A stretch of DNA of 49,360 nucleotides from Pseudonocardia terrae (GCF_021343995.1 NZ_JAJTTE010000048.1:1-49360); one strand, 5' to 3'; shown: positions 40,959 to 49,360, counted from the first letter of the stretch. Program-made: numbers and translations. The notes: generated by a model not told the origin, from the letters alone.

Positions 40959-41051
40959 GCGACGCGCCGGGCCCCCGACACACCCCGACGCGGTGAGCTG
41001 CGGGTTCGCGGCGGGCCCGGCGGCGGTCACGGAACTGTCGGTGGCCGGGGC

Positions 41052-41057
41052 TAGTCT
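41052..41057 (+). promoter_or_regulatory. -10 box TAGTCT, candidate dnaE promoter
   Basis: TAGTCT matches TANNNT and would give a leader of about 205 nt before ATG 41268. No well-matched -35 is visible at 16-18 bp. The call is weak. Confidence 0.35.
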
Positions 41058-41267
41058 GGCCGCACCCCCGGACCCGGGGACCCGACACCCGCCGGCACCG
41101 CACGGGCCACCGCCCGGTCGCCGGCCGTGCACCCGGACGTCGTACCCCGAGGGCGGCCGGGCGGCCGCCGTCGGGCCCCGCGGGTCCGCCGCACCACCCG
41201 CGCGCGAGCGCGTGAAGGGAGTCTCGGCAACAGATGGCCCCGGCGAGCGGGAACAGCGGAGCGGACC

Positions 41268-44200
41268 ATGACTGACTCCTTCGTCCACCTCCACACGCAC
41301 ACCGAGTTCTCCATGCTCGACGGTGCGGCCCGGCTCGACGACCTGTTCGAGGAAGCCGCGCGGATGGAGATGCCCGCGCTGGCCATGACGGACCACGGGA
41401 ACGTCTACGGGGCGTACGAGTTCTGGAAGAAGGCCAACGCGGCCGGGGTCAAACCGATCATCGGCATGGAGGGCTACCTCTCCCCGGGCTCGCGGCACGA
41501 GCGCAAGCGCGCCACCCTCGGCGGGCAGACGGTCAGCGACGACAACCCGGGTGAGATGTACACCCACATGACGCTGTTGGCCGAGAACACGGAGGGGATG
41601 CACAACCTCTTCCGGCTCTCGAGCCTGGCCAGCCTCGAGGGGTACTACTACAAGCCCCGCATGGACCGGGAGCTGCTGGAGACCTACGGCAAGGGGATCA
41701 TCGCCACCACCGGCTGCCCGTCCGGCGAGGTGGCGCGCCTGCTGCAGCAGGACCGCTTCGACGACGCGTGCCAGGCCGCGTCGGACTACCGGGACATCTT
41801 CGGCAAGGACAACTTCTTCTGCGAGTTGATGGACCACGGGATCGAGATCGAGAAGCGGGTCCAGGAGGACCTCTTCGCGCTGAAGAAGAAGCTCGACCTC
41901 CCCGGCGTCGCCACCAACGACCTGCACTACACGTACCCGGACGACACGAAGCCGCACGAGGTGCTGCTCTGCGTGCAGACGGGCAAGACCCTCGCCGACC
42001 CCAACCGCTTCAAGTTCGACGCGCAGGACTTCTACCTGAAGTCGGCCGCCGAGATGCGCGCGATGTGGGACCCGATCCACCCCGAGGCCTGCGACAACAC
42101 GCTCGCCATCGCCGAGCGGGTCGACGTGTCGTTCGGCCACCAGGACCTCATGCCGCGCGCGCCCGTCCCCGAGGGGGAGACGGAGGAGTCGTGGCTGATC
42201 AAGGAGGTCGAGCGGGGGCTGCACAAGCGCTTCCCGGGCGGCGTCACCGAGCAGTACCGCCGGCAGGCGGAGTACGAGCTCGGCGTGATCATCCAGATGG
42301 GCTTCCCCGGGTACTTCCTGGTCACCGCGGACCTCATCCAGCACGCCAAGTCCGTCGGCATCCGGTGCGGCCCCGGCCGTGGCTCCGCGGCGGGCTCGCT
42401 CATCGCGTACGCGCTGGAGATCACCGACCTGGACCCGATCCGGCACAAGCTGATCTTCGAGCGCTTCCTCAACCCCGAGCGCATCTCCATGCCCGACATC
42501 GACATGGACTTCGACGAGCGCCGGCGCGGCGAGATGATCCGCTACACCACGGAGAAGTACGGCGAGGACCGGATCGCCCAGATCATCACGTACTCCACGA
42601 TCAAGGCGAAGGCCGCGATCAAGGACTCCGCGCGCGTGCTGTTCGGCCAGCCCGGCTACTCCGTGGCGGACCGGATCTCCAAGGCCATGCCGCCGGCCGT
42701 CATGGGCAAGGACATCCCGCTGTCCGGAATCTTCGACCCGGGCCACAAGCGGTACGCCGAGGCCACCGAGGTCCGCGCGCTGTACGAGGCGGACGCCCAG
42801 GTCCGCGAGATCATCGACACCGCGCGGGGCCTCGAGGGGCTGAAGCGGCAGTGGGGCGTGCACGCCGCGGGCGTGATCATGTCCAGCAAGCCGCTGATCG
42901 ACGTCATCCCGATCCAGCGCCGCGAGGCGGACGGGGCGATCATCACGCAGTTCGACATGGGCGTCTGCGAGACGCTCGGGCTGCTGAAGATGGACTTCCT
43001 CGGCCTGCGCAACCTCACGATCATCGACGACGCGCTGGAGAACATCGAGCTCAACGGGAAGCCGAAGCTCGTCATCGAGGACGTCGAGCTGGACGACCCG
43101 AAGACCTACGACCTGCTCGCCCGCGGGGACACGCTCGGCGTCTTCCAGCTGGACGGCGGGCCGATGCGCGACCTGCTGCGACGCATGGCCCCCACGGAGT
43201 TCGACGACATCTCCGCCGTCGGCGCGCTGTACCGGCCCGGTCCCATGGGCGCGAACGCGCACAACGACTACGCGGACCGCAAGAACAAGCGGCAAGAGGT
43301 CACGCCGATCCACCCGGAGCTGGCGGAGCCGCTCAAGGACATCCTCGGCGAGACGTACGGCCTGATCGTCTACCAGGAACAGGTCATGGCGATCGCCCAG
43401 AAGCTGGCGGGCTACTCGCTCGGCAAGGCGGACCTGCTCCGCCGCGCGATGGGCAAGAAGAAGAAGGAGATCCTGGACAAGGAGTACGCCGGCTTCGCCC
43501 AGGGCATGAAGGACCACGGGTACTCCGAGAACGCGGTCAAGACGCTCTGGGACATCCTGCTGCCCTTCTCCGACTACGCCTTCAACCGCGCGCACTCCGC
43601 CGCGTACGGCGTCGTCTCCTACTGGACCGCCTACCTCAAGGCGAACTACCCGGCCGAGTACATGGCCGCGGTGCTCACCTCGGTCCGGGACGACAAGGAC
43701 AAGGCCGCCGTCTACCTCGGCGAGTGCCGCCGGCTGGGGATCAAGGTCCTCCCGCCGGACGTCAACGAGTCGGTGCGCAACTTCGCCCCGGTCGGCGACG
43801 ACATCCGGTTCGGCCTGGGCGCGATCCGCAACGTCGGCTTCAACGTCGTCGACGCGATCGTCGCCGCGCGCAAGGAGAAGGGCGACTTCACCGACTTCTC
43901 CGACTTCCTGCGCAAGGTCGACGCGGTGGTCTGCAACAAGAAGGTCATCGAGTCCCTGATCAAGGCCGGTGCCTTCGACTCACTGGGCCACTCGCGCAAG
44001 GGTCTGTTGCTCGTCCACGCCGACGCGATCGACGCGATCATGAGTAGCAAGAAGGCCGCGTCGATGGGCCAGTTCGACCTCTTCGGCTCGCTCGACGGCT
44101 CCGGGGGCGACGACTCGGACATCGGCGGGATCTTCGACGTGAAGGTGCCCGAGGAGGAGTGGGACACCAAGCACAAGCTCGCGGTCGAGCGGGAGATGCT

Positions 44201-44798
44201 GGGCCTCTACGTCTCCGGCCACCCGCTCGACGGCGTCGAGCAGGCCCTGTCCGCGAAGGCGGACACCCCGATCCCGGCGATCCTCGAGGGCACGGTCGGC
44301 GAGGGCGCGCAGGTCACCGTCGGCGGAATCCTCACCAACGTCAACCGCCGGGTGAACAAGAACGGCGAGCCCTGGGCGTCGGCCCAGATCGAGGACCTCG
44401 CCGGTGGCATCGAGGTGTTGTTCTTCCCGCGGGCCTACCAGGTGGTGGGCGTCGACGTGGCGGAGGACGCGATCGTGCTGGTCAAGGCCCGGGTCAACAA
44501 GCGGGACGACCGGGTGTCCCTGATCGCCAACGACCTCGCCGTCCCCGAGCTGCAGGCCGCCGGTGAGGCGGGCCTGCCGGTCAAGGTCAGCCTGCGCACC
44601 GAGTTGTGCACCCCGGAGCGGGTCGCCCAGCTCAGGGAGGTGCTCACCCACCACCCGGGCACTTCCGAGGTGCACCTGTCGCTGGTCTACGGCACGAAGA
44701 TCACGCACTGGAAGCTGGCCGACACCCTCAAGGTCACCAACACCCCGGCGCTGATGGGCGACCTGAAGGCCCTCCTGGGCCCCGGCTGCCTGGGCTGA
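41268..44798 (+). CDS. dnaE1: replicative DNA polymerase III alpha subunit DnaE1
   Basis: A 1176-residue C-family polymerase. The N-terminal PHP domain keeps metal-site motifs (HLHTHTEFSMLDG, AMTDHGNVYGA), consistent with intrinsic proofreading as shown for mycobacterial DnaE1. GPGRGSAAGSLIAY and PDIDMDFDERRRGEM (from about 409) are the palm-domain motifs with catalytic aspartates. FNRAHSAAYG and YKAN-like YLKANYPAEYMAAVL follow. QFDLF (935-939) is the clamp-binding motif, and VGGILTNVNRRVNKNGEPWA starts the OB fold. ATG 41268 follows GGAGCGG. Confidence 0.97.
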   Translation: MTDSFVHLHTHTEFSMLDGAARLDDLFEEAARMEMPALAMTDHGNVYGAYEFWKKANAAGVKPIIGMEGYLSPGSRHERKRATLGGQTVSDDNPGEMYTHMTLLAENTEGMHNLFRLSSLASLEGYYYKPRMDRELLETYGKGIIATTGCPSGEVARLLQQDRFDDACQAASDYRDIFGKDNFFCELMDHGIEIEKRVQEDLFALKKKLDLPGVATNDLHYTYPDDTKPHEVLLCVQTGKTLADPNRFKFDAQDFYLKSAAEMRAMWDPIHPEACDNTLAIAERVDVSFGHQDLMPRAPVPEGETEESWLIKEVERGLHKRFPGGVTEQYRRQAEYELGVIIQMGFPGYFLVTADLIQHAKSVGIRCGPGRGSAAGSLIAYALEITDLDPIRHKLIFERFLNPERISMPDIDMDFDERRRGEMIRYTTEKYGEDRIAQIITYSTIKAKAAIKDSARVLFGQPGYSVADRISKAMPPAVMGKDIPLSGIFDPGHKRYAEATEVRALYEADAQVREIIDTARGLEGLKRQWGVHAAGVIMSSKPLIDVIPIQRREADGAIITQFDMGVCETLGLLKMDFLGLRNLTIIDDALENIELNGKPKLVIEDVELDDPKTYDLLARGDTLGVFQLDGGPMRDLLRRMAPTEFDDISAVGALYRPGPMGANAHNDYADRKNKRQEVTPIHPELAEPLKDILGETYGLIVYQEQVMAIAQKLAGYSLGKADLLRRAMGKKKKEILDKEYAGFAQGMKDHGYSENAVKTLWDILLPFSDYAFNRAHSAAYGVVSYWTAYLKANYPAEYMAAVLTSVRDDKDKAAVYLGECRRLGIKVLPPDVNESVRNFAPVGDDIRFGLGAIRNVGFNVVDAIVAARKEKGDFTDFSDFLRKVDAVVCNKKVIESLIKAGAFDSLGHSRKGLLLVHADAIDAIMSSKKAASMGQFDLFGSLDGSGGDDSDIGGIFDVKVPEEEWDTKHKLAVEREMLGLYVSGHPLDGVEQALSAKADTPIPAILEGTVGEGAQVTVGGILTNVNRRVNKNGEPWASAQIEDLAGGIEVLFFPRAYQVVGVDVAEDAIVLVKARVNKRDDRVSLIANDLAVPELQAAGEAGLPVKVSLRTELCTPERVAQLREVLTHHPGTSEVHLSLVYGTKITHWKLADTLKVTNTPALMGDLKALLGPGCLG

Positions 44799-44861
44799 AC
44801 CCGGTCAGCCGAACCCAGCTGAGCTCGTCGGCTGAGGCCGGAGCCGGCTGAGCCCGGACAC

Positions 44862-44904
44862 ACGACCGGGGCTCCCGCTCGGATGAAGCGGGGGCGCCGG
44901 TCGT
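44862..44904. terminator. bidirectional terminator between dnaE and the PaaX-type gene
   Basis: ACGACCGG (44862-44869) pairs with CCGGTCGT (44897-44904), and the interior CCCGCT/AGCGGG extends the stem around a short loop. It lies between two convergent genes and can serve both. Confidence 0.75.
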
Positions 44905-44916
44905 CGTCCCAATGGG

Positions 44917-45816
44917 TCAGGCGGCGCGCTGGACCAGCGTGCGCCAGTGCGCCTGGGCCGGCCGCTGCCAGCGTCTGTGCAGCGTGTCGAAGAGGGCGGC
45001 GGCGCGGGTGCCGGCCCACTCCTCCGGCAGCAGCTCCGCGGGGAGCTCGGGGTCGAGGAAGGGGAAGCGGCGCCAGGCGTGCACGAGCAGCACCTGGTGG
45101 GTGAGCACGTCGGCCGGCCCGGCGGGGGCCGCGTCGGCGAACTCGGCGAGGAAGTCCTCGTACTCCCGCTCGACGGCGGCGAGGTCCCAGGCCTGGGCCA
45201 CGACGTCCGCCTGCTCGCCGATCCGGCCGAACGGGCCGACGAACGAGCTGGTCACGGCCTCGAGGTCGAGGTCGGCGACCACGTCGGCCACCTCGGCCTC
45301 CTTGCCGGGGTCGGGGGAGACCCACACGCCGGGGGCGGGGGAGCCCAGGCCCGCCCACGCCAGGCGGGTGCGCAGTCGGTGCCGCAGCTGGCGGCGGGAC
45401 TCCGGGACGCTGACCAGCAGGACCAGCCAGCGCCCGTCCCAGGCGGGGGCGGGGTTGCCGAAGGTGTAGATGCGCTCGGCGCCCGCCGAGAGGAGCCCGC
45501 GCCCGGCGTCGGTCAGCGTCCACCGCACCCGGCGCCCGGCCCGGTCGGAGCTGACCAGCCCCTCGGCCGCGGTGCGGGCGAGCGCCTGCCGCGCCGACTT
45601 GCTCTCCACCCCGAGCCCGCCCAGGACGTCGATCAGCACCTGGGTCCACACCGGCTCGTCGCGCGGCAGCACGAACTCGCCCAGCAGGGTCAGCAGCAGG
45701 GAGCGCGCGCTGGTCTGGCCGAGGCCGCGGCGGCGGGACAGGACCGGATGGGGACCCTCGAGATCCCCGACGTCGGCGCCCCCCGGACCGACGTCCGTGC
45801 TGGCTTCGGCGGACAT
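44917..45816 (-). CDS. PaaX family transcriptional regulator
   Basis: A 299-residue protein. An N-terminal winged helix (SARSLLLTLLGEFVLPRDEP, about 36-55, and ESKSARQALARTAAEGLVSS) is followed by the PaaX central and C-terminal domains, with GRWLVLLVSVPESRRQLRHR and the VLLVHAWRRFPFLDPELPAE segment near the end. PaaX represses phenylacetate catabolism in model species, but many actinobacterial homologues have other targets; no paa genes lie here. ATG 45816 has TATCCT (45826-45831, minus strand) 9 nt upstream. It is divergent from bioA with only 68 nt between starts. Confidence 0.87.
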   Translation of the reverse strand: MSAEASTDVGPGGADVGDLEGPHPVLSRRRGLGQTSARSLLLTLLGEFVLPRDEPVWTQVLIDVLGGLGVESKSARQALARTAAEGLVSSDRAGRRVRWTLTDAGRGLLSAGAERIYTFGNPAPAWDGRWLVLLVSVPESRRQLRHRLRTRLAWAGLGSPAPGVWVSPDPGKEAEVADVVADLDLEAVTSSFVGPFGRIGEQADVVAQAWDLAAVEREYEDFLAEFADAAPAGPADVLTHQVLLVHAWRRFPFLDPELPAELLPEEWAGTRAAALFDTLHRRWQRPAQAHWRTLVQRAA

Positions 45817-45884
45817 GGTCGGCCCAGGATAGTGCCCCTCCTCGGCCGCCCCGCGCACGACGGGCCGGGACGTAGGGTCCCCGC
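45817..45884. promoter_or_regulatory. divergent PaaX-type / bioA promoter region
   Basis: On the plus strand TAGGGT (45873-45878) ends 6 nt before the bioA GTG. On the minus strand TATCCT (45826-45831) ends 9 nt before the regulator ATG. Both messages would be leaderless or nearly so. The short shared spacer makes control of bioA by the regulator possible, but no palindromic operator is obvious. Confidence 0.6.
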
Positions 45885-47306
45885 GTGAGCACCGCCGATC
45901 CCCGCGCCACCCTCGACATCGACGCCAGGACCGACAGCGAAGCCAGAACCGACAGCACCGCCCGAACCGACGGCACCGCCCGAACCGACGGCACCGCCCG
46001 GACCGACGGCACCGCCCGGACCGACGGCACCGCCCGGACCGACACCGCCGCCCTCCTGGCCGCCGACCGCGCCCACGTGTGGCACCCGTACGCCCCGATG
46101 CCGGCGGTCGTGGACCCGGTCCCGATCGTCGGCGCCCGTGGCGTTCGGCTGACCACGGCCGACGGCCGGGAGCTGGTGGACGGGATGTCGTCGTGGTGGG
46201 CGGCGATCCACGGCTACCGCCACCCGGTGCTCGACGCGGCGATCACCGACCAGCTGGGCCGGATGAGCCACGTGATGTTCGGCGGGCTCACCCACGGCCC
46301 GGCCGTCGATCTGGCCCGGCTGCTCGTCGAGATCACCCCGGGCCCGCTGCAGCACGTGTTCCTGGCCGACTCGGGTTCGGTGTCGGTCGAGGTCGCGATC
46401 AAGATGGCGCTGCAGTACCAGCGCTCCCGCGGGCGCCCCGGCAAGCACCGGCTGCTGACCTGGCGCGGCGGCTACCACGGCGACACCTTCGGCGCGATGA
46501 GCGTCTGCGACCCGGACGGCGGCATGCACGGCCTGTGGCGGGACGTGCTGCCGCAGCAGGTGTTCGTGGGCGCGCCGCCGCGGCAGTTCTCCCACGACTA
46601 CGTCGCCGAGCTGGCGGAGGCGGTCGAGCGGCACGCCGACGAGCTCGCCGCGGTGATCGTGGAGCCGGTGGTGCAGGGGGCCGGCGGGATGCGCTTCCAC
46701 GACCCGCGCTACCTGCACGTGCTGCGCGAGCTCTGCCTGACCCACGACGTGCTGCTGGTGTTCGACGAGATCGCGACCGGCTTCGGCCGCACGGGCGAGC
46801 TGTTCGCGGCCGACCACGCCGGGATCTCGCCGGACGTCATGTGCGTCGGCAAGGCGCTGACCGGCGGGTACGTGACGATGGCGGCCGCGTTGTGCAGCAC
46901 CGAGGTGGCCCGCGGGATCACCGACGGCGAGGCCGGGGTCCTCATGCACGGGCCCACGTTCATGGGCAACCCCCTCGCCTCGGCAGTGGCCCTCGCCTCC
47001 ACGCAGCTCCTGCTCGACCAGGACTGGCGCGGCACGATCCGCTCCCTCGAATCCGCGCTCACCACCGGACTGGCTCCGCTGAGGGCCGCACCCGGCGTCG
47101 TCGACGTCCGGGTCCTGGGCGCGATCGGCGTGGTCCAGCTGGACCACGAGGTGGACATGGCCGCCGCGACCGGCACGGCGCTGGAGGCCGGGGTGTGGCT
47201 GCGGCCCTTCCGGGACCTCGTCTACACGATGCCGCCGTTCGTCTGCGACGCGGCGGACCTCGCCCGGATCACCGACGGGGTCGCCGCCGTCGTGGACGCC
47301 GCGTAA
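45885..47306 (+). CDS. bioA: adenosylmethionine-8-amino-7-oxononanoate aminotransferase BioA, with N-terminal repeat tract
   Basis: A 473-residue class III aminotransferase that makes 7,8-diaminopelargonate in biotin synthesis. HVWHPYAPM (about 63-71) is the BioA N-terminal motif, DGMSSWWAAIHGY the substrate pocket, WRGGYHGDTFGAMS and LVFDEIATGFGRTG follow, and Lys323 in CVGKALTGGY binds PLP. Residues 14-55 are seven 6-residue units (ARTDSE, ARTDST, four ARTDGT, ARTDTA) not found in typical BioA. GTG 45885 is supported by TAGGGT 6 nt upstream. No other bio gene is seen next to it. Confidence 0.93.
   Translation: MSTADPRATLDIDARTDSEARTDSTARTDGTARTDGTARTDGTARTDGTARTDTAALLAADRAHVWHPYAPMPAVVDPVPIVGARGVRLTTADGRELVDGMSSWWAAIHGYRHPVLDAAITDQLGRMSHVMFGGLTHGPAVDLARLLVEITPGPLQHVFLADSGSVSVEVAIKMALQYQRSRGRPGKHRLLTWRGGYHGDTFGAMSVCDPDGGMHGLWRDVLPQQVFVGAPPRQFSHDYVAELAEAVERHADELAAVIVEPVVQGAGGMRFHDPRYLHVLRELCLTHDVLLVFDEIATGFGRTGELFAADHAGISPDVMCVGKALTGGYVTMAAALCSTEVARGITDGEAGVLMHGPTFMGNPLASAVALASTQLLLDQDWRGTIRSLESALTTGLAPLRAAPGVVDVRVLGAIGVVQLDHEVDMAAATGTALEAGVWLRPFRDLVYTMPPFVCDAADLARITDGVAAVVDAA
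45924..46049 (+). repeat. 18-bp tandem repeat (7 units) in the bioA N-terminus
   Basis: Seven 18-nt units of the type GCCCGGACCGACGGCACC encode ARTDGT repeats in frame. The central four are almost identical at the DNA level, which suggests recent expansion by slippage or unequal recombination. Unit changes keep the frame because 18 is a multiple of three. Confidence 0.9.
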
Positions 47307-47703
47307 CACGGCGTTCACACCGCGATCACCCGATCGGGGCTTCTGTGGTCCGGACGATCATGATCCACACGATCGGGCCGGTCGGTCGCCGGGAGGGCGG
47401 GTACGGCGCGCCGCGCAGCGCGGTGGTCTCACTCGAACGAAGCGTTCGGCGGTGATCGTGATGGCGTCGATCCCGGTGGTCCGGCCACGCAGGGTGATCG
47501 ATTCAGAAGGAATCGGACGTTCAGGAACGAATGGCCGGGAACCGGACGGGCTCCCCGTTCGATGTGATCGGTGGGCAGACGCAGCGTGCGGGCACCGACA
47601 CGGGGGCGGAAACGGGAGCGGGGCGGGGGTGCCGCCGGTCCGGCGATCGAGACCCCGAGGCCCTCGACCTGCACGGTGTCGTTCTCCCACAGGTTCAGCT
47701 TGT
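47307..47703. other. intergenic region of lower GC with no recognisable gene
   Basis: I see no supported gene. Part of the stretch (about 47490-47570) is visibly less GC-rich than its surroundings. TGATCGATTC at 47495-47504 recurs at 49298-49307. The following pseudogene begins abruptly at 47704, so a deletion or insertion joint may lie near here. Confidence 0.4.
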
Positions 47704-48861
47704 GGGCTGACCGTGATCGTCGCCGGGCTGGTCGACCAGTTCGGCTGGCAGGTCACCACGCTGATCACCGTCGGCGCCGGCGTCCTGCAGCTCGGCTTCG
47801 GGCTGTCCCGGCTCGCGCGGTTCACCCAGGCCATCCCGCCCGCCGTCGTGCACGGCATGCTCGCCGGCATCGGCCTCACGATCGCGCTGGCCCAGCTGCA
47901 CGTCGTGCTCGGGGGCAGCGCGCAGACCGGGGCGCCGGCCAACCTGCGCGAGCTCCCGGCCCAACTCACGAACCTGCACGGCGGCGCGGTCCTCGTCGGG
48001 CTCACCGCCATCGCGATCATGGGCCTCTGGCCGCGGCTGCCCGGGCCGCAGAAGTCCGTGCCGGGTGCGCTCGTCGCGGTTGCCGCCGCCACCGGGCTGA
48101 GTGTCGCGCTGTCCGACGTGCCGCGCGTCGACCTGCCCGGGAACCTCGTCGAGTCCGTGGCGCTGCCGGTGCTGCCCGACTCCGGGCTCTGGCTCGGCGT
48201 GCTCGGCGGCATGCTGACCGTGGCGCAAGCCCGCCGACATCCGCACCGCCCGGACCCACGGCGAGCTCCCGCTCTACGTCGTGACCGTGCTCGGCGTGGT
48301 GTTCCTCAACCTGCTCGAGGGCGTGGCGATCGGCCTCGTGCTGGCCGGGCTGCTGATGCTGCGTCGCGCCGCGCGCGCCCGGGTGCGGGTGGAGGAGCCG
48401 ACGGGCACCGCGCCGCGCCGGGTCGTCGTCGAGGGCACGTTGAGCTTCCTGTCGGTGCCGGCGCTGGCCTGCGTGCTGAAGGAGGTGCCGAGCGGCGAGC
48501 CCGTGCGCGTTGACCTCGTCGTGGACTACCTCGACCACACGGCCTACGACCACCTCGAGTCCTGGACCCGGCGGCACCGGGGCACCGGGGGCCGGGTCGA
48601 GGTCAGCGAGCCCGCCGGCACGGCAGGGGCGCGCTCGGGTCCCTGGGCGACTGGCTGCGCACCGGCCGGCCCAGCCCCGACGCGTGGCTGGCGGGCACCG
48701 CCGACGTCCTCGTCTACGACGCCGACGCCCGCGCCTTCCGGCCGCACGACCCGGTCGGACCGGAGGCCCGCTCCCGGCTCGGATCCCCGCTGCCCGCCGC
48801 GCTGGGCGGAGCGGAGGGGCTGCGCGGGTGCCCGGAACACACGCGGACCCGGAGGAGTTGA
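47704..48861 (+). pseudogene. decayed SulP family anion transporter (STAS-type tail)
   Basis: Three frames carry consecutive pieces of a SulP transporter. Frame 1 from 47704 reads GLTVIVAGLVDQFGWQVTTL and then RFTQAIPPAVVHGMLAGIG, lacking the usual first ~90 residues. At about 48226 it jumps to frame 2, KPADIRTARTHGELPLYVVT with VVFLNLLEGVAIGL and then the STAS-like RVVVEGTLSFLSVP. Family proteins have about 100 residues or more between these blocks, so an internal deletion is inferred. Near 48630 it shifts back to frame 1 (LGDWLRTGRPSPDAWLAGTA) to TGA 48859. It cannot make a working transporter as read. Confidence 0.85.
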
Positions 48862-48868
48862 GCACCAC

Positions 48869-49255
48869 ATGGCAACGGTGGAACTGACGACCGACAACTT
48901 CAACGAGGTCGTGGCGGCCGACGGCACGGTGCTCGTCGACTTCTGGGCCTCCTGGTGCGGCCCGTGCCGGCAGTTCGCGCCGGTCTTCGACGAGGCCTCG
49001 GAGAAGCACCCGGACATCACCTTCGGCAAGGTCGACACCGAGGCCCAGACCCAGCTGGCCCAGGCCTTCGGCATCTCGTCGATCCCGACGCTGATGGCGG
49101 TGCGCGACGGCGTGGTGCTCTACGCGCAGCCCGGGGCGCTCCCGGCGCCTGCGCTGGAGGAGCTGATCGGCAAGGTCCGGGAGGTCGACATGGACGAGGT
49201 CAAGGCCGAGGTCGCCCGCCAGCAGCAGGAGCAGGGAGACCAGGCGAGCCAGTAG
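48869..49255 (+). CDS. thioredoxin
   Basis: A 128-residue thioredoxin. VLVDFWASWCGPCRQFAPVF carries the redox pair Cys30 and Cys33, and ISSIPTLMAVRDG contains the cis-Pro. About 20 charged Gln/Glu-rich residues extend the C-terminus beyond the usual 105-110. ATG 48869 follows GGAGGAG (48851-48857) by 11 nt. It begins 8 nt after the SulP remnant ends, and relatives of that transporter may have been its operon partner. It reduces protein disulfides in the cytoplasm. Confidence 0.92.
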   Translation: MATVELTTDNFNEVVAADGTVLVDFWASWCGPCRQFAPVFDEASEKHPDITFGKVDTEAQTQLAQAFGISSIPTLMAVRDGVVLYAQPGALPAPALEELIGKVREVDMDEVKAEVARQQQEQGDQASQ

Positions 49256-49262
49256 TCCGTCA

Positions 49263-49288
49263 CACCCCGGCCGGTACGGCCGCGGGTG
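49263..49288 (+). terminator. hairpin after the thioredoxin gene
   Basis: CACCC and GGCC (49263-49272) pair with GGCC and GGGTG (49278-49288), with a one-base mismatch or bulge, around a short loop. It begins 8 nt after the stop codon. Confidence 0.55.
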
Positions 49289-49321
49289 CCGCCTAGATGA
49301 TCGATTCCTTGAAGCTGGTGT

Positions 49322-49360
49322 TCAGTGGTCGTAGGCGGTGAGGCCGCGCTTGTTGGGTGC
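49322..49360 (-). CDS. C-terminal end of a minus-strand ORF (possible)
   Basis: Read from the window edge on the minus strand, one frame gives APNKRGLTAYDH and a TGA stop at 49322. The last 65 nt are less GC-rich than the rest, so a mobile-element gene could begin outside the window. Twelve residues do not identify a family, and another frame stays open to a stop near 49294. Confidence 0.2.
   Translation of the reverse strand, partial: APNKRGLTAYDH

Larger units (their letters stand above)
40919..41267. other. spacer upstream of dnaE
   Basis: These 349 nt contain no gene I can support. They hold a terminator-like hairpin (40925-40958), a candidate -10 box (41052-41057) and the dnaE ribosome-binding region. 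The dnaE frame stays open from 41127 without family character. Confidence 0.5.

Noticed and set aside
45690..47318. 542-residue minus-strand ORF with collagen-like Gly/Pro repeats
   Set aside because: The GPGGAVGPGGAV pattern is the antisense reading of the bioA 18-bp tract.
47429..47674. 81-residue minus-strand ORF in the bioA-SulP gap
   Set aside because: No recognised motif, no clear ribosome site, and the composition looks like chance; I describe the region as unassigned instead.
1..49360. tRNA or rRNA genes
   Set aside because: I saw no cloverleaf-like sequence with a GTTCGA-type T arm in the right context, and no rRNA-like stretch.

Overview
The window is very GC-rich, reads almost entirely in long co-directional ORFs, uses GTG starts freely and is organised like an actinobacterial chromosome core. 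The order mraZ-rsmH-ftsL-ftsI-murE-murF-mraY-murD-ftsW-murG-murC-ftsQ-ftsZ-pgeF-yggS-sepF-yggT-wag31, the absence of ftsA, a type-2 (eukaryote-like) IleRS behind a short-Stem-I T-box, and DnaE1 with an apparently complete PHP motif set all fit Pseudonocardiales. A Pseudonocardia-like organism is my best guess (inference from gene order and protein style, not from a search).

Layout. 1-1.5 kb: a class I methyltransferase and a DUF3040 membrane protein. 1.6-6.1 kb (minus strand): a three-gene operon moxR - DUF58 - transglutaminase/DUF3488, joined by 4-nt overlaps. 6.1-6.57 kb: divergent control region with a mraZ promoter whose spacer carries 10-bp-spaced GTGG boxes. 6.57-23.5 kb: the dcw (division and cell wall) cluster, mostly joined by overlapping stop/start codons, ending in a strong hairpin after ftsZ. 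23.7-29.1 kb: pgeF, yggS, sepF, yggT, wag31 and a large Ala/Ser-rich membrane protein with a Cys/His motif at its C-terminus. 29.3-32.7 kb: T-box and ileS. 32.7-40.9 kb: a repeat array, a second methyltransferase, a CPA1-type antiporter, lspA, rluD, an unknown membrane protein, a repeat-rich gap, a DUF998-like protein, an EamA-like membrane protein and a GT4 glycosyltransferase. 41.3-44.8 kb: dnaE1. 44.9-49.3 kb: PaaX-type regulator, divergent bioA with an 18-bp repeat tract, a decayed SulP transporter and a thioredoxin.

How it works together. The core makes UDP-MurNAc-pentapeptide (MurC, D, E, F), passes it to lipid (MraY, MurG) and builds the septum (FtsZ, SepF, FtsQ, FtsL, FtsW, FtsI), while Wag31 directs polar growth. 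Many genes outside the coupled operon appear leaderless: a TANNNT -10 box lies 6-9 nt before the start codon.

The most unusual content is repetitive rather than coding. (i) A 22-bp-period array (seven direct units, then two inverted about a dyad) lies downstream of ileS, and three units of the same family sit in frame inside murD. (ii) Two copies of a 20-bp-period element with identical geometry (two direct then two inverted GCACAC cores) lie in intergenic DNA 14 kb apart. (iii) A dispersed GCGGAGCGTGCGGAGC element follows stop codons and is also built into murE as a 33-bp tandem repeat. I know no described system that explains (i) and (ii).
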